Source: Athripsodes cinereus
Lineage: Eukaryota > Arthropoda > Insecta > Trichoptera > Leptoceridae
Length of the DNA stretch: 64,000 nucleotides
Direction: 5' to 3'
Assembly: GCA_947579605.1 (NCBI GenBank)
Contig: OX388311.1
Location: forward strand, 23,872,951-23,936,950
Part shown: positions 22,460 to 33,597 of the stretch, one piece after another
Layout of the letters: the number at the start of each line of letters is the position of its first letter
Position numbering within the stretch: position 1 is the stretch's first letter
The notes under the pieces: generated by a model
Database searches by the model: none
What the model was told of the DNA's origin: nothing
Seen by the model: the letters and a program-made list of their open reading frames with translations, nothing else
Made by a program: the position numbers and the translations under genes

Positions 22460-24196
22460 TCAATTACACACATCACAATTAAAAGCTCCGAAGCCGACGT
22501 AATCGGTGCACTCATCGTGCCACCATGCTTCACACCTTGAACATTGAATCCAATCAACTTCAGGTGGGTCAACATATACCTCCATACAAAGAGGACAACG
22601 AATGACATTTTGACTAGCTTGAACATATGAACTATTTGATGATCCTTCAGCTGTTCGTTTTATTACTTTTTTCATTGTTTTTATTCGTAACTTCTCTGCT
22701 TTTTCTTTCTTCTTCTCTTCTTCTTCTTTTTTCTTATCTTCTAATTGTTTTTTGTAAGGAGAACTCGTGAGTACTTCAGATTTCTTTCTTTTTATATTTT
22801 GTTTTCTCTGTAATGTAGTTTTTGGTAGTGGGCGAATTTCAGATGGCTGGAAACAGGATTTTGACGTCATTTCAATGCTCTCAGTCACCTGTGAGGGGTT
22901 TATAATGGAAGGAACCGCCGCATCTTTCTGATTAATGGCATCAATGTTAGATGAAATACTTGAAGAAGGTGTCAAAATTTGCGGTTCTGGCAAATTTGTA
23001 ACTTCTGAAGGAGCAAAGTCGGTATCGCTAAAAATCTGGTCGTTGTAAGGCCATATTCCACAACATTCAAAAGCTTTTTTAGCTTTATCTATAGATGCCA
23101 CCTTAGAATATGCAGTTCCAAATAATTGAGCGTCCTGAAATTGTGTGATAGCACGTCCAGGATTAGTGACTTGCCAGTTATCACAGGCTACGGCATATGC
23201 TCTTTTCAATGGTCCAAAAAAGCCTGTATCCAGACTCTGCAGTCGGTGACTGGTATGTGGTGCCAAACTCAAAAGAACTACTCCAGACTCTCGAGCCGTT
23301 TCAATTGCAGCTAAACTCAAATGTGAAGAATGGTTGTCTAATATTAAAAGTACCGGTGCTTCTTTAGTTACTTTTACCATCTTAATGAAGTGTTGAAGCC
23401 ATTCTAAAAACAGCTCAGAGTTCATGTATCCTGAATCGGATACTAAAAGTAATGAATCATCAGGAGCGCCTTGCATTAATTCCAACTTCTTGCGCTTACG
23501 TGGGAAAATCAATGCAGGTGGAACAAATAAACCAGAAGCACTCATACAACAAACTGCTGTCATAGTTTGGCCTCTTTCAGCGGAGACAATTTTACCCACA
23601 TTTTTTTTACCTTGTTGTGCATAAAGTTTTGGTAATTTATTGGGAACTGTTTGTAAACCAGTTTCGTCCATGTTAAAAATATGTCTTCCAACGAATTGGT
23701 AAGTAGCGATTAAATCTTTCAAATTTTTGAAAAATCTATCCACTTGTACTCTGTTAAATCCAGAGGCACGCGCTAAGCTCGTTTTTTCAGGCTGTCTGAG
23801 ACTCAGATTTTGCCTTCGTGCAAACTCTTCTACCCTTGTTTTGCTTGCCTGTTTGGTTTCTTTGTTAAAGCGATGGTTAATTCCATTTTTCTCAGCTAAT
23901 TCAAATGCAAATCTTCCTAAATCTTTCTTTGTCACTCCATAGAAATAGTTATCGAGTTGCCTACAATGTTCAGCCAATGCCTGTTCCATTTCATCAGTAA
24001 AAACTTTGTGAAATCTACCTAATGACAATGGGATTGAGCCTGATTTTAATCTTTTACGGAGAGTTGCTTCAGGAATGCCATAGGATTTTGCAATAGCTCT
24101 TTTGCTTTCCCCCTTCTCTATTCTTTCGTTTATTTCCTTCATATTTTTTTCATTGAAAAATAATTTTCTCTCTGTTTTTTTCGTGTATTTTCCCAT
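22460..24196 (-). CDS. Pogo-type (CENP-B/DDE_1) transposase with C-terminal PHD-like finger
   Basis: The preferred start is MGKYTKK at 24196, giving 578 residues. A further in-frame Met at 24268 is possible, but the 24 added residues are hydrophobic and unlike the family. CTTTGCAG just before the 24196 ATG also looks like a splice acceptor. Residues 20-51 form a psq/CENP-B helix-turn-helix (SKRAIAKSYGIPEATLRKRL), and about 64-160 a second DNA-binding region. The DDE_1 catalytic residues are D177 (FNMDETG), D287 (LILDNHSSH) and D323 (QSLDTGFFGPLK), with 35 residues between the last two. A lysine/glutamate-rich stretch follows. The last 45 residues hold a Cys4-His-Cys3 pattern (CPLC, CSRC, WWHDEC, CDVC), a PHD-type finger. 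No breaks are seen. Confidence 0.94.
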   Translation of the reverse strand: MGKYTKKTERKLFFNEKNMKEINERIEKGESKRAIAKSYGIPEATLRKRLKSGSIPLSLGRFHKVFTDEMEQALAEHCRQLDNYFYGVTKKDLGRFAFELAEKNGINHRFNKETKQASKTRVEEFARRQNLSLRQPEKTSLARASGFNRVQVDRFFKNLKDLIATYQFVGRHIFNMDETGLQTVPNKLPKLYAQQGKKNVGKIVSAERGQTMTAVCCMSASGLFVPPALIFPRKRKKLELMQGAPDDSLLLVSDSGYMNSELFLEWLQHFIKMVKVTKEAPVLLILDNHSSHLSLAAIETARESGVVLLSLAPHTSHRLQSLDTGFFGPLKRAYAVACDNWQVTNPGRAITQFQDAQLFGTAYSKVASIDKAKKAFECCGIWPYNDQIFSDTDFAPSEVTNLPEPQILTPSSSISSNIDAINQKDAAVPSIINPSQVTESIEMTSKSCFQPSEIRPLPKTTLQRKQNIKRKKSEVLTSSPYKKQLEDKKKEEEEKKKEKAEKLRIKTMKKVIKRTAEGSSNSSYVQASQNVIRCPLCMEVYVDPPEVDWIQCSRCEAWWHDECTDYVGFGAFNCDVCN

Positions 24197-24273
24197 TTTC
24201 TGCAAAGAGAAAACCATAAGATAAATCAATATAAAATATCTCAAACATGTAATGCGAAATACTGTCATACAAG

Positions 24274-24299
24274 CAAAGAGTACGCATGCGTACTCTTTG
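24274..24299. promoter_or_regulatory. Perfect 26-bp palindrome plus adjacent terminal-repeat motif
   Basis: CAAAGAGTACGCA is followed immediately by its exact reverse complement. A third copy of the motif, GTGCGTACTCTTTGC, follows at 24301-24315. The half-sites equal the inner part of the element's inverted repeats. The block lies 78 bases upstream of the likely transposase start, so the transposase may bind its own promoter. That function is inferred. Confidence 0.7.
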
Positions 24300-24682
24300 G
24301 GTGCGTACTCTTTGCTATCGGGTCAATTTGATGACATAAATTTTTATTCAAAAAATAAAACTCAGTATCAAAAAATAAATGCACGAAAACCAAAGCCAGA
24401 CTATCATTAAACAAGTAAAAATAATACTCACTGTTATTGTAGCAATCCAACTCTTGTAGCAAACAAGTTATTTTGACTGATTTTTAGATAAAAACTACAA
24501 AAAAACAAAAAAATTATTTTGTACCAAGACGTACTCCGACACGTGCGTAAACAAGTCGCCTAGTGACAGTTCACATCAAAGACAACTGAATGTGATCCCA
24601 GTATTGCCAACATAGAATTTTTTTTCGAAATAAATCACGATGCGTACTCTTAGCTTGTGCGTACTCTTTGCTTGCTTTACCC

Positions 24683-27600
24683 TACCTACTAACATGTTGA
24701 AGTATCTTCTATATACGTAATATGAAAACATTTCAAACAAAATAATTAATTGAGCGCGAAGTAGGTATGTTGTATTTTATAGAAATGTAGAGAATTCCCT
24801 CGAACAACATTTTGTGGTTTGGACTGGTTTGGACACGCGTCAGTTATACCCCTTGGGGAACTCCAAATACGCGCGTGTATATATGGTTTGAGTTCAAACT
24901 TTCAATGGACAAACTTACCTAGATGTGTTGAAAAAATAAATTAAAGGTAGTGAGGTGAATTCACAATACTATGAAAATAAATATAAATTTCCGTATAAGT
25001 ATTTATGTAGTCTGTTCACATCCGCTATAGTATAAGACAAGTGCCTACTTACCGAATAGGTAAATCATTGATGTCTTTGGGAACTTGCATCTACTTAGAT
25101 ATACGTATTTCATTTTATACTTAATAGCGAAAAATGGTAGCTCTTTTTTCTAATTTTATATTAATTTTTTTACTATAACCTTTAACAAAATACACGTAAC
25201 TTAATAGATATGTAAAAATGTTACAAAATCGTAGAAAATTGAATAATTATAATGAATAAATCATGTAATGATACGATATAATACATTGAAAGAAGGTACC
25301 TGATCACAATTAGGTATTTTCGAAAGTAGATTATAAAAGTAATGAAATAAACTAATTACAAAACAGTCATGAAATTACGATTATCTTTTTATTCTGCCTA
25401 CTCTACTAGGAAGCAGCTACACGATATACCTATATCTAGGTACACATACTTCTGTAGCTTTATTATTTATTGATATTGTGTATATTGATGATAGGTATAT
25501 TGTATTGATGTTGATTATATGTGTGTGTGTGTAAGTAGGTATGTATATCTATATATAGTGTACCTACTTATCTATTACGTAGGTATGTATACACGGAACA
25601 TATCTAACTACTAGATCCCGCACTTAAGTCATTTGAAGAGGCTTCTGTCGTATTAAATATTTATAAGCGGGAATGGTTTACCGCAATTTAAAGCGGTTCA
25701 TCTAATAATAAACATTTATATACCTATTTACTCTGCTATGTACCTAGTAGATATTATTTGTATATACCTGAATACTCACATGGGATACCTAGGCAATTCC
25801 TTTGTAGTATAATATTTAATATGTCACCTATATGAGCACACTAATATTGTATTGGACAAAACTTAAACATTGTTCAGAATTGAGGAGCTTCCATTTATTA
25901 TAATTAATAGGTGTAACAGAATGAGAATTAGGAGGGCCACTACTGGACTTCGAGAAGGCGAGGCTTCTCAGATTAAGACAAATCGAGAGATACATGTAGC
26001 ACGTAGGTTTTGAGAGTGATATTATGACACTGAACCATGCCACAACAGATCTATTATGATCGCAGTGACACAAGGGATGCAACGTCCCTTAACATTTATT
26101 TAAAAAAATCAGAATGTTAATGTGCTTGATGAAAATGAGAGGGGTAATTTTTGAAAAAAGTAATTAGAATATCTGAAAACTTTTATAAAATCGATAAAAA
26201 AAATATATTTTATAAGATTTGTTTGTGAAATTGTGTACCTTATATTGTTTTTTTACAAAGTAACTAAAATAGTAAAAGTTCTATTCTAGCAATGGATCTC
26301 AAAGAAATAAAATAAAGTTTTTTTTAACCGATAATTTTATAAAATATGTATAATTCTAAGAATATCAGCTATATTTTAATTTCAAAACAGACATCATTGT
26401 AGCAATATTTTACCAACTGTATATTGGAGTGAATTAATTATGAACCTTTTCCACGGTAATATTCTAATCATGGGAAATTTTTCTTTGAATATATAATTTC
26501 CTCCATACGGCATGGATATATTCATGTATATCTATATTATTATACTTAGACACTTAAGGCTTTTGAACTTTGTTATATTGATTTCATTAGACATTCTTTG
26601 TGCTTCAGAAATGCCATAAATGTAAGAATTGAGGGCTTAAAAAAGGTAAGTTTTTTATGTCGACATTTCACAATTTTCATGTCAACTTCAAGTGGAATCA
26701 AGAAACAAAATATTTTATCAAACATTGTTTGAAAATCATACTGCAATGGTGTATACAGGATTTTCTCTAGTAGGGGGGGGGGGCAGCAACTAAGATTTTT
26801 TTGGTGGGGCTTTAATTTTATCTCCGTTTTCACAATTTGTTTGTTTAGTAGAAACACACGCTAGATTTCTACCCTCAAGTTTCTAACCAATTTTCAGTAT
26901 CGTTTATTCGAAATAAATTACGATCTCCTTGTTTTTTACAACAATCTTAGAACCACCTTATATTTAAACTTCTAAAGGGTGAGTAACCTTCAACTTCTCA
27001 ACCTCCAATGTCAATTTTCTATACATTTCCTATTCTTAAATACTAATTTTGTCTACTTTCCTACTACTTTCAAGATCTGCAGTTTTCCCCTTTTCCTTCC
27101 TGGATATGCTCATAACGTACTGCAATGCAATGCAATATTACTCCTATATCTTCCATTATTGATATCATGTATGGGAAACTTTATTTCTATGTACATTTAT
27201 TATCAAAAAAAATCTAATTCATTTTATACTTGAAAGCAATCATAGTAAAATTAAAACCTTGTAAATGCGTTAGTAAAATATAAATTGCTAGTGTATATTT
27301 ACACTCGTTCATAGTTGTTTATTAGATAACTATTAAAATGACAAGAGAGAATACTTAAATCTATTAAGGGATGCATTAACACTCAATATTGAATCGAGAA
27401 TTAATTATACGGGGATTTTAAGCGCTGTATTTGTTGATCTCTCTGTACGATATAATAATACTGTGCGTGCCATCATCCCCTAACAAATAACCGAATTTAT
27501 TTGTTCAACAGTTTTGTTACCCCCTTATCGAAATGAATCTTCGATATCTTGTTAATAATAATGACACACAACCATTTACAAACACCCTTTTGAATTGTTC

Positions 27601-29043
27601 ATTACGACACCAGCTTGCTTGATCTAAGAGAATAACTACTTCAAGCCGTTAATGTTAGGGCTGATCGCGTTAATTAATAAAATCATCGAAATATCATAAA
27701 GAATCTTATCACCATGGCACCAGTGATAGATGTTTAAATTTCATGAATAGGTTTATTTGCAAATTACTGCGTTACTTATTTAAAATAATAATAGGTTATT
27801 TAATCGGTAGGTTAAACTTATAATGTACCTATTTATTAATGTCAATATCAAATACAGCATTGCATAGGAAGAAATGAAATAATTTTTAATAACATTACAA
27901 AGGTGTGTGATACTAATAATTTTCAAAACGGTGTTATTTGGGTACACAAAGCAAATAAATGATTTTATTGTAAAATATTTCTTTCTTATTAAAAGATTTC
28001 TTAAAGGATGCGTTAATAAATTTAATTTAATTTTTTTTTCAACAGAGACATTTGTTTTTATTGCATCTAGAAAATAATATTTTTACCATGCGAAAGTAAT
28101 AATGGTTGGTTGATGTTTCAATTCTAATAATTTTTATCCCTATTCTGGTACATTCATTGGTAGGATATTTATGGTGATAATTAAAATCATTGTTTACACA
28201 AGTTGAGGAGTAGGTGGAGGAGCAGGAGTGGGACGTAGAATTAATAGAAACACGATAAATTCTCAGTGACATTTTTAATCAATTGATAAATACAACATTT
28301 CTACACGAGCCTTAACTTTTACTTTATACTTAATGATTATTGATTGGAACTAGAGCCTTTCTTGAGAACATTGTTCCAATTCATGGAAATCTCTTTGTTA
28401 GGAGCAATTTTAAATTTAAAGTTTTGAGTAAGCTTTAATTAAAATTATTTGAATAAGTAGGTATATTCCACCACCTCACTTAAAGTTTATGAAAATGTCT
28501 TTGAAAATGATTGAAATTTATAAAGCGGAGATTGTTTATTCCATTAGGAAATTTTGTATAAAGGTATTATATTATGTATATATGAGGTGAAAATTTTACT
28601 CTATTTTACTGCGTACAGTCTGGCATACAGGGTTCGATGTTGTGTCGACCATTTTGTGAGATGGTTTTGATAAGACACAAGCACCATGTCGAAACACAAC
28701 ATCTTTTTGACGAATCTAAACTGCGTATTCTGCCTATGCCCAAGTCTCGTACCATATACAAATGCATGAGCCAAATCTCTGCCTGACTGTACACAGTGAA
28801 ATAAAGTAAAACTTTCACCAGATATTACCTCCTGCATTAAAGTCGTATGATATTCCGTCCATGGAATGCATGTTGGCATTGCATATGGAACGTCATTATT
28901 TATAAATTTCATGTAAATGTTTAAAAAATAAATATTCAAGAAATAACAATCGCTCATATTTTTTGCCTACAATAAATTAACTGATGCAAGGTTTTGACTT
29001 TTACATATTAACCATATTGTTTTCGTTTTTTATATGTTTCCAG
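24683..29043. other. Non-coding stretch upstream of the first receptor exon seen
   Basis: No coding exon is supported. An 11-G run lies at 26773-26783. About 27620-27730 contains homeodomain-like TTAATTAA/ATTAAT sites and may be regulatory. A minus-strand frame at 28957-28601 (118 residues) is of a length and composition that could be an old transposon remnant, but I do not recognise it. If the receptor gene begins to the left, this is intron. Confidence 0.4.
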
Positions 29044-29150
29044 TTACCTTACGTAATGTCTATCTTATATGACAGCCAGGGCGCCCTTCTTCCACCGCAA
29101 GTGAACATCTCAGAGACGGGAGTGGTGCCGGTTACAGTGGAGACATTTAG
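29044..29150 (+). CDS. drl: RYK/Derailed-type receptor, WIF-domain exon (middle of domain)
   Basis: Bounded by TTTCCAG and a GTTAGT donor; phase 0 in, phase 2 out. It encodes LPYVMSILYDSQGALLPPQ, then VNISETGVVPVTVETF. This matches the centre of the WIF domain of RYK receptors: the conserved LPY, the LPPPQVNIS strand with an N-glycosylation site, and the G-VP turn. WIF domains of RYK/Derailed proteins bind Wnt ligands (Wnt5 in flies) outside the cell. The preceding part of the domain must come from an exon I could not find. Which family member it is (Derailed, Derailed-2 or Doughnut) cannot be decided from the fragment, so the symbol is provisional. Confidence 0.85.
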
Positions 29151-29794
29151 GTTAGTGATGTAATAAATTTCTTGCTTATATTTATGAATATTGCTACATT
29201 ATTAAAATAAAAAAAATATCTAGAAGGTCTTCTCAACATTGTAATATACTTGCGTTTGCTAATGACGTTATGAACAAAAACAAAGCTGCTACGACCTACT
29301 TATCTTTCAAATATAAGATTACGTTCTTTATTCAAAACCAATTTATAAACTGACGGGTGTATAAATAAGGACTGCCTAGGCCCCTTTATGGTAGACGTTA
29401 GCTTTTCCTATTAAATATAGGTCTACGTGTATTTCCTTTTAGGTAAATTTGTCTCGAATTACTCACGGGAGAAAGGTAGTAGTCTCACCTTGGAACTGGC
29501 ATATGTATAGTTTATAGGGGTCGTTATACTCACATAGGTACATAATAATAATACTTATTATGTGTATGAAAATATTATTACTTTTAAGGGATATTTTATA
29601 CATACTTAGTCATTCTAATGAAAATTACACATCATTAGTCTTTGCATATAGTCGCTTTATAACTCAATAGATGAAAGTAGCTTGGGGCGAATGACTCTCC
29701 TTACCTAATTCATTTTGTAGAATTATCGCCTACTTGCACATTATAGTTAAGTACTTAGATGGAGTAAGGTAGTTATATATTGTCTTTATATTTA

Positions 29795-29847
29795 CATATT
29801 TATTTATTTATTTATTTATTTATTTTATTTATTTATTTTTATTTACA
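29795..29847. repeat. (ATTT)n microsatellite
   Basis: TTTA units repeat with minor interruptions. Confidence 0.9.
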
Positions 29848-30179
29848 AAAACAGTTTTTAAAAGATAAGTCACTAATGTCTACCTAACTGGGCATGAGCC
29901 CGTACCAAGGTAGACTGATGATGATTACGACGAGTGATTACTTCGGCGCTATTTAATGGAGTATCCATCTGAAAGGCGCGAGCAACTCTGTTGGAAAACT
30001 GATGTCTTCAGTTTGCTATACAAGCTACTGAAGAAGTATATCGATATGAGAAAATAATATAATATTCGTAAATAAGTTGAATAAATAATGTTTAGATTTT
30101 ATGTTGTTTCTTGTTATAAGGAATCCATGAATATGAAAAACAAATGGATAATTATTCAAAGTGTTCTTTGTGTTCCCAG

Positions 30180-30310
30180 GGTTCGCCTCCCCTGCACCGG
30201 ATTACGGAGTGCGGAGATTGAGGTTCGACTGCAATTGAACATTACCGCAGTGAACAGGATGCATGAAGACACGTGGCTGAATTTCAGAAGGAACAAGATT
30301 TGTCTCAAAG
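30180..30310 (+). CDS. drl: RYK/Derailed-type receptor, C-terminal WIF exon
   Basis: Acceptor TGTTCCCAG and donor GTAGGA; phase 2 in, phase 1 out. With the previous exon's last two bases it reads RVRLPCTGLRSAEIEV, then RLQLNITAVNR and LNFRRNKICLKG. C-x-G-x-R-x-AE-x-V followed by an NIT glycosylation site and the closing NFRRNKICL is the RYK-type WIF end (vertebrate RYK has a closely similar FRRKKICL). The two cysteines are those of the WIF disulphide. This exon is the strongest evidence for the family. The gap to the previous exon is 1029 bp, to the next about 16.6 kb. Confidence 0.9.
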
Positions 30311-31342
30311 GTAGGATTGTAAAACCAAAGACGTCAGATTTTATTCCCTCGTGATTTACCTACAAGTAAAACGACGCGATCTTCGATAAAATAACGCGAA
30401 AAACAAATAATAATAAAAATAAAATATCAGCTCTTAGCATCTTCCGCTACATGATCAGCATTTTATGCACGTCAGGGTTGTGTAACATTTGATCTAGAAA
30501 CCTCTCCAGAGACATCCGTAAAGAAACGATTCACGAACAATTTTAGCTAAAGGGTAATTCCATACCTAGCGGTCCAGAAATAAATAAAATGGTTGCTCGA
30601 CCATCTCAGAAAAAAATGATTTTTTTTGTGCTATCACCCCAACATGTTGGTAGTTCAAAATGATAATTATTTTAATTTTATTGGTTTTAGTTTTTGTGTG
30701 GCGGCCATATTTGTTTTACAAGGCGGAGACATTTTCGCAGTTTAAAGGGTTTGCGAAAACTTGAATATCTTAGCTCCTATTTATTTTATCAACATAAAAC
30801 TACAAGTAATTTGTTAATAGGAATATAAGCTTTAAGGTTGCAATAAAACATTTTCACCTAAATATAATTCTAAGGGATGAAATTTCAGTCTACATTCTTA
30901 ACTCTTTTTTGTAAAAACTCCCATTTTCACGGAAAGATTTTGGACGAAGGGAAAGAGTCCACTCATCAAAACTTTTTTGACAATTAACTAGGTACTAGTT
31001 GTGTTGATAAACAAAATTTCAAGTCTCAGACTTGACTCCCCTTTTCACAAAAAAATTACAAAATTTGGAAATTCTCAAAATTTTCCATTTTCCGAGCTCA
31101 ATATCTCTGGTGGGGGACTAGGTAAAAATTTGAAATGTCACCCCGTAATAGACCTATACCATAGTATTATGTGGCAAAAATTTGGAGTTTGAGATTTTAC
31201 TAGGAGCAAAGATATGGCAATCACAAAATGTCCAAAAATTAGTACTTCAACGGGCATACCGCATCGGCATATATAGAATATAAAATTGTTTACTAATAGT
31301 AATCAATGTATTTTAGATAATATTTACAAAATAGAAATCTAA

Positions 31343-31689
31343 TGAGTGCTACAGACGCATGCTGAAGATTCATTGGTCGGAACACGTCGAAAACGTAGAT
31401 TTGTTAACCAGGGTATGTGAAAAAAGGCAACTCCTTAAGAATCAGCCAACAACGAGCTAACTGGCCACAACATCAGGCACCCAGGACTGCTCATCGCTAT
31501 CGTGGAAGGTAGGACCGAAGGCACAAATGGCAGAGGCCGACCGAGAGACGCGTATATAGACCAACTGAAGAGGGACATGAACTGTTGCTCATACGTAGAG
31601 CTGACAAAACTGGCTGAGAATAGGGAGGAATGGAGAAGAAAATCCCAACTCGTTGCAGACCAATCCAATGGATTGTAACTCATTATATG
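31343..31689 (+). pseudogene. LINE C-terminal fragment inserted in the left arm
   Basis: Flanked by a perfect 9-bp duplication, GAAATCTAA (31334-31342 and 31690-31698). In pieces it encodes a LINE polyprotein C-terminus: RMLKIHWSEHVENV, then in another frame NGRGRPRDAYIDQLKRDM and AENREEWRRK. The right arm of the host element has no such insert, so it came after the arms formed. At least one frameshift makes it non-functional. Confidence 0.8.
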
Positions 31690-32132
31690 GAAATCTAAGT
31701 AGTATAATACCATGTTATATAATTAAATATCTTTATTTTGTGTGGGGGCGGGGTACTAAAACTCAGGGAGAACTAGCAGTCTGAATCATATTTTAACCTG
31801 TTGGATCTTGTTTGAGCAGGCACAGTCTTTTATTAGCATGAACGCTGTGTACTCTCCCAGCCTAGGTTAGTTTTCTGTTAGCAGCCAAAGACGAAGGTTG
31901 TCTTTGTACTTTTTGTGTCATAGTTTTGAAACATGGAATGTGAAGAAGGCAGAAATCTTTTGAGTTATAAACAGTGCTATTGTTATCATCTGCAAGTATC
32001 ATGAAGTCAAGTATTTTGTTAAGTACAACCATCTGTTTGAAAATTCTTGTTGTGACCAACTAAAGATCCATAAAAAACTATAATTAATGGTCTCAGAGAA
32101 ATCAAAGTTTAACATTTACCTAAGGAAAAAAA

Positions 32133-32594
32133 TCACTTGATCTTATTCCTCGAAAATCTTTATGTGCTACCTGCTATAATCGACTTTTTGTAATGAGAGA
32201 TAGTGGCATCAATAATGACTTGAGGCAAGTACATAGGTGATTTTATTCCTCTGACGACTGTGATGACATACTTGTGTCAAAAACTGCCTCATTATACCTC
32301 CAGAAAGAAGACATAGTTGCATGCATATATGAAGAGCAATGGTACCTTGGAGTTATTGAGGAAATAAGCATCGAAAACAATGACCTGAAAGTTCACTTTT
32401 ATGAGCTAGCTAGGCCACGAACCTCATTCAAAGTTTCAAGAGGTGACAAGACCTGGGTACCTATGAATAACATTCTGAGAAAGCTCGCATCAATGGAATT
32501 TACAACTGTGACTGGCCGCTTTCACACTATCACCCCTCAATTGTGCGAGGCGATCTCTAAGCTCTTTTTTGTACACCAAAATTGTATTAGCTAG
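32133..32594 (+). pseudogene. Damaged gene with Tudor-like C-terminal module, inside the long-arm element
   Basis: One frame runs from SLDLIPRKSLCATCYNRLFV through an in-frame TGA at 32238-32240, then FYSSDDCDDIL and the main part. That contains EDIVACIYEEQWYLGVIEEI, a hydrophobic/acidic strand pattern, WVPMNNILRKL and TGRFHTI. The stop is at 32592. The ACIYEEQWYLGVIEEI core looks like a Tudor/SH3-like barrel. It resembles a C-terminal module I associate with uncharacterised arthropod proteins linked to transposons; I cannot name the family. The preceding CATC could belong to a zinc site. The part after the TGA is 106 residues long and unbroken. The 5' end is undefined. Confidence 0.5.
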
Positions 32595-33597
32595 CAGAAA
32601 GAAGTTTGCTTTTAAATTAATGTGTGTATAACAGTAAGCCTTGAGACTTTTTTGCCAAGAACCATGTCACATATTAATCGACTTAAATACGTTATATTCA
32701 CCCACTGAATTGTGCATTATTTTGATTCAGGCTGCCAGTTCTCCCAGAATTTTAACCCCCCCACCCCCACAAACAATCAAGATATTTAATTATATAACAT
32801 GGTACTTTACTATTTGGAATAGTATTTTGTAAATATTATCTAATATACATTGATTTACTATTAGTAAACAATTTTATATTCTATATATGCCGATGCGGTA
32901 TGCCCGTTGAAGTACTAATTTTTGGACATTTTGTGATTGCCATATCTTTGCTACTAGTAAAATCTCAAACTCCAAATTTTTGCCACATAATACTATGGTA
33001 TAGGTCTATTACGGGGTGACATTTCAAATTTTTACCTAGTCCCCCACCAGAGATATTGAGCTCGGAAAATGGAAAATTTTGAGAATTTCCAAATTTTGAA
33101 ATTTTTTTGTGAAAAGGGGGGTCAAGTCTGAGACTTGAAATTTTGTTTATTAACACAACTAGTACCTAGTTGTTTGTCAAAAAAGTTTTGATGAGTGGAC
33201 TCTTTCCCTTCGTCCAAAATCTTTCCGTGAAAATGGGAGTTTTTACAAAAAAGAGTTAAGAATGTAGACAGAAATTTCATCCCTTAGAATTATATTTAGG
33301 TGAAAATGTTTTATTGCAACCTTAAAGCTTATATTCCTATTAACAAATTACTTTTAGTTTTATGTTGATAAAATAAATAGGAGCTGAGATATTCAAGTTT
33401 TCGCAAACCCTTTAAACTGCGAAAATGTCTCCGCCTTGTAAAACAAATATGGCCGCCACACAAAAACTAAAACCAATAAAATTAAAATAATTATAATTTT
33501 GAACTACCAACATGTTGGGGTGATAGCACAAAAAAAATCAATTTTTTCTGAGATGGTCGAGCAACCAGTGCTGGACCAGGTGATTTGGACTTACCCT

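Larger units (their letters stand above)
22164..24682 (-). mobile_element. Complete pogo-type transposon
   Basis: Perfect 26-bp inverted repeats bound the element (22164-22189 and 24657-24682), starting GGGTAAAGCAAGCAAAGAG. TA flanks both ends (22162-22163 and 24683-24684), the target duplication of Tc1/mariner/pogo elements. The 2519-bp body carries one intact minus-strand transposase. The motif GTGCGTACTCTT, present in the termini, recurs several times inside. Perfect ends and an open ORF indicate a recent insertion. Confidence 0.95.
30551..33597. mobile_element. Long-inverted-repeat DNA element, family unknown
   Basis: The arms start AGGGTAA at 30551 and end TTACCCT at 33597. They run inward with very high identity for roughly 0.9 kb: left about 30551-31793 interrupted by a LINE insert, right about 32722-33597. 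Between them about 930 bases hold a damaged plus-strand gene (32133-32594). Just outside the ends TTAGCT/AGCTAA is present on both sides with two mismatches next to it, so the exact boundary and target duplication are unclear. The arms contain no transposase that I recognise. It lies in the large receptor intron. It could be a deletion derivative of a larger transposon. Confidence 0.85.

Noticed and set aside
28601..28957. 118-residue minus ORF just upstream of the first WIF exon
   Set aside because: No domain, no splice context and no similarity that I recognise; possibly an old transposon remnant but not supportable.
30551..33597. Maverick/Polinton assignment for the long-arm element
   Set aside because: Long arms and AG..CT ends fit, but the element is only 3 kb, no polymerase, integrase or capsid gene is present, and a clean 6-bp target duplication cannot be placed.
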